A stretch of 10,468 bases of DNA from CAZOHN01 sp964579325 (GTDB lineage Bacteria; Pseudomonadota; Alphaproteobacteria; Rhodobacterales; Rhodobacteraceae). Made by a program: the position numbers and the translations under genes. This document shows positions 7,226 through 10,468 of this stretch, piece by piece. The stretch spans positions 1-10,468 of the forward strand of contig CAZOHN010000129.1 of the NCBI GenBank assembly GCA_964579325.1. Direction: 5' to 3'. Every line of letters starts with the position of its first letter. Positions within the stretch are counted from its first letter, which is position 1. The notes below the pieces were generated by a model, which worked only from the letters and a program-made list of their open reading frames with translations, was not told the origin of the DNA and did not search any database.

Positions 7226-8302
7226 ATGAAGACGACACTTATCCTAACCACGGCTCTGGTGGGCCTGGCGTTCGGTGCGAACGCACAGCAGCTCACGATC
7301 ATGTCCTGGGGCGGCGCCTATGGCGAGAGCCAGGTCGAGGCCTACAACAAGCCCTTCGCCGAAATGAAGGGCGTGACCGTCAACATGGTGGATGCCGACA
7401 ACCCGGCGACCCCGATCAAGGCGATGGTCGAGGCGAACAACGTCAGCGTGGATGTCGCCGACATCGAATTGTCCGACGCTATCCGTCTGTGCGACGAGGG
7501 CCTGCTGGAGGAGATCGACCTGTCGATGCTGCCGCCCGGCGTGGACGGCACACCCGCGGCCGATGACTTCATCGAGGGAGCGCTGACGGATTGCGCGGTG
7601 GCGAGCATCGTCTGGTCGACGGTCTACTCCTACGACTCGTCCAAGTTCTCGGGCGAAGCTCCGTCGACCATCGCGGACTTCTTCGACCTCTCGAAGTTCC
7701 CGGGCAAGCGCGGCTTGCGCAAGGGTGCCAAGGCGAACCTCGAGCTGGCGTTGATGGCCGACGGCGTGCCGGCATCCGAAGTGTATGACGTGCTGACGAC
7801 GCCGGAAGGCGTGGACCGTGCCTTCGCGAAGCTCGCCACGATCAAGAACGACGTGGTCTGGTGGGAAGCCGGTGCGCAGCCGCCGCAGCTTCTCGCGGAT
7901 GGCGAGGTCGTCATGTCCACCGCCTACAACGGCCGGATCTTCGCGGCTGCGGTCGCCGAGGGCAAGCCCTTCGAGATCGTGTGGGACGGGCAGATCATGG
8001 ACTTCGACCTGTTCGTGGTGCCGAAGGGTGCGCCGAACAAGGACCTCGCGATGGAATATATCGCCTTCGCGACCGACAGCCAGCGCCTCGCCGATCAAGC
8101 GAAGTGGATAAGCTACGGTCCGGCGCGCCTGTCGTCGGCGCCGCTCGTCGGCCTCTACAAGGACGGCGTGACCGAGATGGGTCCGCACATGCCGACCGCA
8201 CCGGAGAACCTCGGCAACGCCATTGTGAACAACTTCGAGTTCTGGGCCGACAAGGACGTCGAACTGAACGAGCGGTTCAACGCCTGGCTCGCCTCGAACT
8301 GA
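7226..8302 (+). CDS. Periplasmic substrate-binding protein of a polyamine-type ABC importer
   Basis: Captures the ligand in the periplasm and hands it to the permease pair. Residues 1-20 form a typical Sec signal peptide (MKTTL, a hydrophobic core, then GANA) with likely cleavage after Ala20, giving a mature start QQLTIMSWGGAYGES. That start, the VVWWEAGAQPPQLLADGEV stretch and the ATDSQRLADQAKWISYGPA segment resemble PotD/PotF-like proteins (COG0687) in layout, and 358 residues is the usual size. Two Cys (89 and 123) remain in the mature chain and could form a disulfide; this is speculation. The start is fixed by the upstream AGGAGAGA. It sits between ATPase and permeases. The exact ligand (putrescine, spermidine or another amine) cannot be read from the sequence. 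Confidence 0.88.
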   Translation: MKTTLILTTALVGLAFGANAQQLTIMSWGGAYGESQVEAYNKPFAEMKGVTVNMVDADNPATPIKAMVEANNVSVDVADIELSDAIRLCDEGLLEEIDLSMLPPGVDGTPAADDFIEGALTDCAVASIVWSTVYSYDSSKFSGEAPSTIADFFDLSKFPGKRGLRKGAKANLELALMADGVPASEVYDVLTTPEGVDRAFAKLATIKNDVVWWEAGAQPPQLLADGEVVMSTAYNGRIFAAAVAEGKPFEIVWDGQIMDFDLFVVPKGAPNKDLAMEYIAFATDSQRLADQAKWISYGPARLSSAPLVGLYKDGVTEMGPHMPTAPENLGNAIVNNFEFWADKDVELNERFNAWLASN

Positions 8303-8312
8303 CCTGACATTT

Positions 8313-8350
8313 CCCGGGGCGGCGCGTGCCGCCCCGGGGCTTTCCCGGGG
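8313..8350 (+). promoter_or_regulatory. Strong intra-operon hairpin with an RBS-covering alternative
   Basis: CCCGGGGCGGC (8313-8323) pairs perfectly with GCCGCCCCGGG (8328-8338) around a GCGT loop: 11 bp, almost all G-C. A 10-base direct repeat TTTCCCGGGG flanks it (8310-8319 and 8341-8350). The second copy lets 8332-8338 pair with 8344-8350 instead (7 bp, 5-base loop), covering most of the permease ribosome binding site GGGGGAG (8347-8353). The two forms cannot coexist. The usual meaning of such a hairpin after a binding-protein gene is 3' mRNA protection or partial termination; the switch is inferred. Confidence 0.6.
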
Positions 8351-8357
8351 GAGTGCC

Positions 8358-9629
8358 ATGGCCGAGATCAGCGCCCATCCAGACGCCGCGCGGACCGGTC
8401 TGACCACCGCCGACGGCAGACCGCTGCGGGCCGCGCTCGGCCGGGCGCAAGCGAGGTCGCGGCGGCGGGCGCTGTTGCTCGTGCTGCCGCTGCTGCTCTT
8501 TGTCGTGGTGACCTTCATCGTGCCGATCGGGCAGATGCTGTTTCGGTCGGTCCACAACGATGCCTTTTCCTCCAACATGCCGAACTTGTCGGCGTGGTTC
8601 GCCGAGACAACGACGGGCACCGAGCCCGATGAGGCCGCGTTCGCCGCGCTGGCGGCCGACCTCAAACTGGCCCGCGAGAACCGGACCGCAGGCGAGGTGG
8701 GGACGCGCGTGAACTACGAGCTGTCGGGCTCGCGGTCACTGTTCACCTCGACGGCGCGCGGGGCCAACCGGCTTGAGCCGCCCTACCGGGAGGCGATCCT
8801 GGCCGAGGACGCGGGGTGGGGCGATCCCAGGCTGTGGCAGGTCATGCGCGGCGCCTCCTCGCCTTACACGCTGAACTTCTACCTCGCCGCGGTCGACCTG
8901 ATGCGGGACGAGGCCGGGTCGATCACTTCGGTCCCCGAGGATCGTCAGATCTATGGGTTGCTGTTCCAGCGCACCTTCCTGCTCTCGGCCGTCATCACGG
9001 CGCTGACGCTGATCCTGGGCTATCCGGTCGCGCATCTTCTGGCGACGCTGCCGCTGCGCTATTCCAACATCCTCATGATCTTCGTGCTGCTGCCGTTCTG
9101 GACCTCGCTCCTGGTGCGGACGACGGCGTGGATTGTGCTGCTGCAGCAGCAGGGTGTGATCAATTCGACGCTTGTGGCGACCGGCATCCTCGACGACGCG
9201 GGGCGGCTGTCGATGATCTACAATCAGGCCGGCACGATCATAGCGATGACGCATATCCTGCTGCCCTTTATGATCCTGCCGCTCTATTCGGTGATGCGGC
9301 CGATCCCGCCGTCCTATGTCCGCGCCGCCAAGTCGCTTGGCGCATCGAACTGGACGGCGTTCTGGCGGGTATATTTCCCGCTCTCGGTGCCGGGCATCGC
9401 GGCCGGCGGGCTCTTGGTGTTCATCCTTGCGGTTGGCTACTACATCACACCCGCGCTCGTCGGCGGGGCGTCGGGGCAGCTCATTTCGAACCTGATCGCC
9501 TTCCACATGACGAACTCGCTCAACTGGTCACTGGCGGCGGCGCTGGCGGCGATCCTGCTCGGATCGGTGCTGCTGCTCTACTGGCTCTATGACCGGCTGA
9601 TCGGCATCGACAATCTCAAGCTCGGGTGA
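8358..9629 (+). CDS. potB: ABC importer permease, PotB type
   Basis: First inner-membrane subunit of the importer, 423 residues. After a basic cytoplasmic N-terminus (ARSRRR, 32-37), TM1 spans about 38-60. A long periplasmic segment follows (about 61-203, rich in charged residues), then a cluster of further membrane helices beginning near 205. The EAA loop that docks on the ATPase is VRAAKSLGASNWTAFWRVYF, with R322-A-A-K-S-L-G328 at its core, followed by PLSVPGI. The large TM1-TM2 insert makes it longer than E. coli PotB and recurs in alphaproteobacterial relatives as I recall them. The ATG at 8358 is preceded by GGGGGAG four bases away, part of the hairpin region described separately. The second permease follows after four bases, so the pair is probably translationally coupled. 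Confidence 0.88.
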   Translation: MAEISAHPDAARTGLTTADGRPLRAALGRAQARSRRRALLLVLPLLLFVVVTFIVPIGQMLFRSVHNDAFSSNMPNLSAWFAETTTGTEPDEAAFAALAADLKLARENRTAGEVGTRVNYELSGSRSLFTSTARGANRLEPPYREAILAEDAGWGDPRLWQVMRGASSPYTLNFYLAAVDLMRDEAGSITSVPEDRQIYGLLFQRTFLLSAVITALTLILGYPVAHLLATLPLRYSNILMIFVLLPFWTSLLVRTTAWIVLLQQQGVINSTLVATGILDDAGRLSMIYNQAGTIIAMTHILLPFMILPLYSVMRPIPPSYVRAAKSLGASNWTAFWRVYFPLSVPGIAAGGLLVFILAVGYYITPALVGGASGQLISNLIAFHMTNSLNWSLAAALAAILLGSVLLLYWLYDRLIGIDNLKLG

Positions 9630-9633
9630 TCCG

Positions 9634-10468
9634 ATGGCGCTGCCCACCTATGCAAGTCCGCTCGAGAAGGTCTGGTACTACGCCTACCGGGTGATCTGCG
9701 CGCTGATCTTCCTGTTCCTGATCGCGCCTATCCTTGTAGTGATCCCCCTTTCCTTCAACGCCGAGCCATACTTCACCTTCACGCCGAAGATGCTGGCCTT
9801 CGACCCCGAGGGCTACTCGATGCGCTGGTACGACCTGCTGCTGACCTTCGGGATGCAGGCGCCCGAGGTGGTGCGCGACAGTTCGTGGTGGAGTGATGTG
9901 TGGAACAATGCGACTTGGGTGAAGGTGGCGAAGAACTCGGTCATTATCGGCTTTTTCGCGACGATCCTTGCAACCGCACTCGGCACGCTCGCGGCGCTGG
10001 GCCTGAGCCGGCCGGAGATGCCCTATCGCCGTGCGATCATGGCGATCCTGATTTCGCCGATGATCGTGCCGATCATCATCACGGCGACGGGACTGTTCTT
10101 CTTCTACTCATCCACAGGGCTGGCGGGGAGCTACTTCGGGATCGTCCTCGCGCATGCCACGCTCGGCATCCCCTTCGTCATCATCACCGTGACCGCGACG
10201 CTGATCGGCTTCGACCATTCGCTCACGCGGGCGGCGGCGAGCCTAGGCGCATCTCCCACGACGGCGTTCTTCAAGATCACGCTGCCGCTGATCCTGCCCG
10301 GCGTGATCTCGGGAGCGCTTTTCGCCTTCGTGACCTCGTTCGACGAGGTGGTGGTGGTGCTGTTCATCGCCGGCTTCGACCAGCAGACCATCCCGCGGCA
10401 GATGTGGAACGGGATCCGCGAGCAGATCAGCCCGGCGATCCTGTCGGTGGCGACGATCCTGGTGATCG
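9634..10468 (+). CDS. potC: ABC importer permease, PotC type (3' end outside the window)
   Basis: Second inner-membrane subunit. The frame is open from the ATG at 9634, four bases after the previous stop, to the window end (278 codons) with no stop, so the gene is cut by the edge, not broken. TM1 covers about residues 17-40 (VICALIFLFLIAPILVVIPL). A periplasmic stretch with many Trp and Tyr runs to about 105, then SVIIGFFATILATALGTLAAL and more helices follow. The EAA loop is TRAAASLGASPTTAFFKITL, with R199 and G205 as key residues, then PLILPGV. The segment FVTSFDEVVVVLFIAG is typical of PotC/YdcV-like subunits. There is hardly any independent Shine-Dalgarno, which fits coupling to the upstream gene. 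About 10-20 residues are probably missing. Confidence 0.88.
   Translation, partial: MALPTYASPLEKVWYYAYRVICALIFLFLIAPILVVIPLSFNAEPYFTFTPKMLAFDPEGYSMRWYDLLLTFGMQAPEVVRDSSWWSDVWNNATWVKVAKNSVIIGFFATILATALGTLAALGLSRPEMPYRRAIMAILISPMIVPIIITATGLFFFYSSTGLAGSYFGIVLAHATLGIPFVIITVTATLIGFDHSLTRAAASLGASPTTAFFKITLPLILPGVISGALFAFVTSFDEVVVVLFIAGFDQQTIPRQMWNGIREQISPAILSVATILVI

Overview
The window is high-GC DNA that looks like an alphaproteobacterium, most likely a Rhodobacterales (Roseobacter/Paracoccus-like) species. This rests on family resemblance, not on a marker gene: a long RTX protein ending in the 'IPCFASGT' Hint domain, an ATPase-SBP-permease-permease polyamine-type operon, and two insertion-sequence remnants typical of these genomes.

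Positions 1-~950 are mobile-element debris. On the minus strand lies an IS3-family element (orfA intact in frame but carrying a small insertion; orfB internally deleted, frameshifted and cut by the window edge). On the plus strand next to it lies the C-terminal remnant of an IS5-family transposase. A gene-free leader of about 200 bases follows.

Positions 1150-5877 encode one very large (1575 aa) RTX-type calcium-binding protein that starts directly with nonapeptide repeats, is broken up by four non-repeat beta-rich modules, and ends in a Hint (Hedgehog/intein-like) domain starting at Cys1345. The most notable point is an interruption at residues ~258-330. It aligns without gaps, over about 40 residues, with the beta domain of the von Hippel-Lindau (VHL) protein, and retains counterparts of all five hydroxyproline-pocket residues considered here (Trp, Tyr, Thr for Ser, His, Trp). 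A secreted bacterial repeat protein carrying a possible hydroxyproline reader is the best candidate for something undescribed in this window.

Positions 6068-10468 hold an ABC importer operon of the spermidine/putrescine (Pot) type: ATPase with a TTG start, periplasmic binding protein, first permease, and a second permease truncated by the window end. All are co-directional. The gap between the binding protein and the first permease contains an 11-bp perfect hairpin and an alternative, mutually exclusive hairpin that would cover the permease ribosome binding site, which suggests graded expression of binding protein over permeases. Nothing in the sequence ties the RTX gene functionally to the importer; a 190-base gap with a possible promoter separates them. 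No RTX export (type I secretion) genes are in the window.
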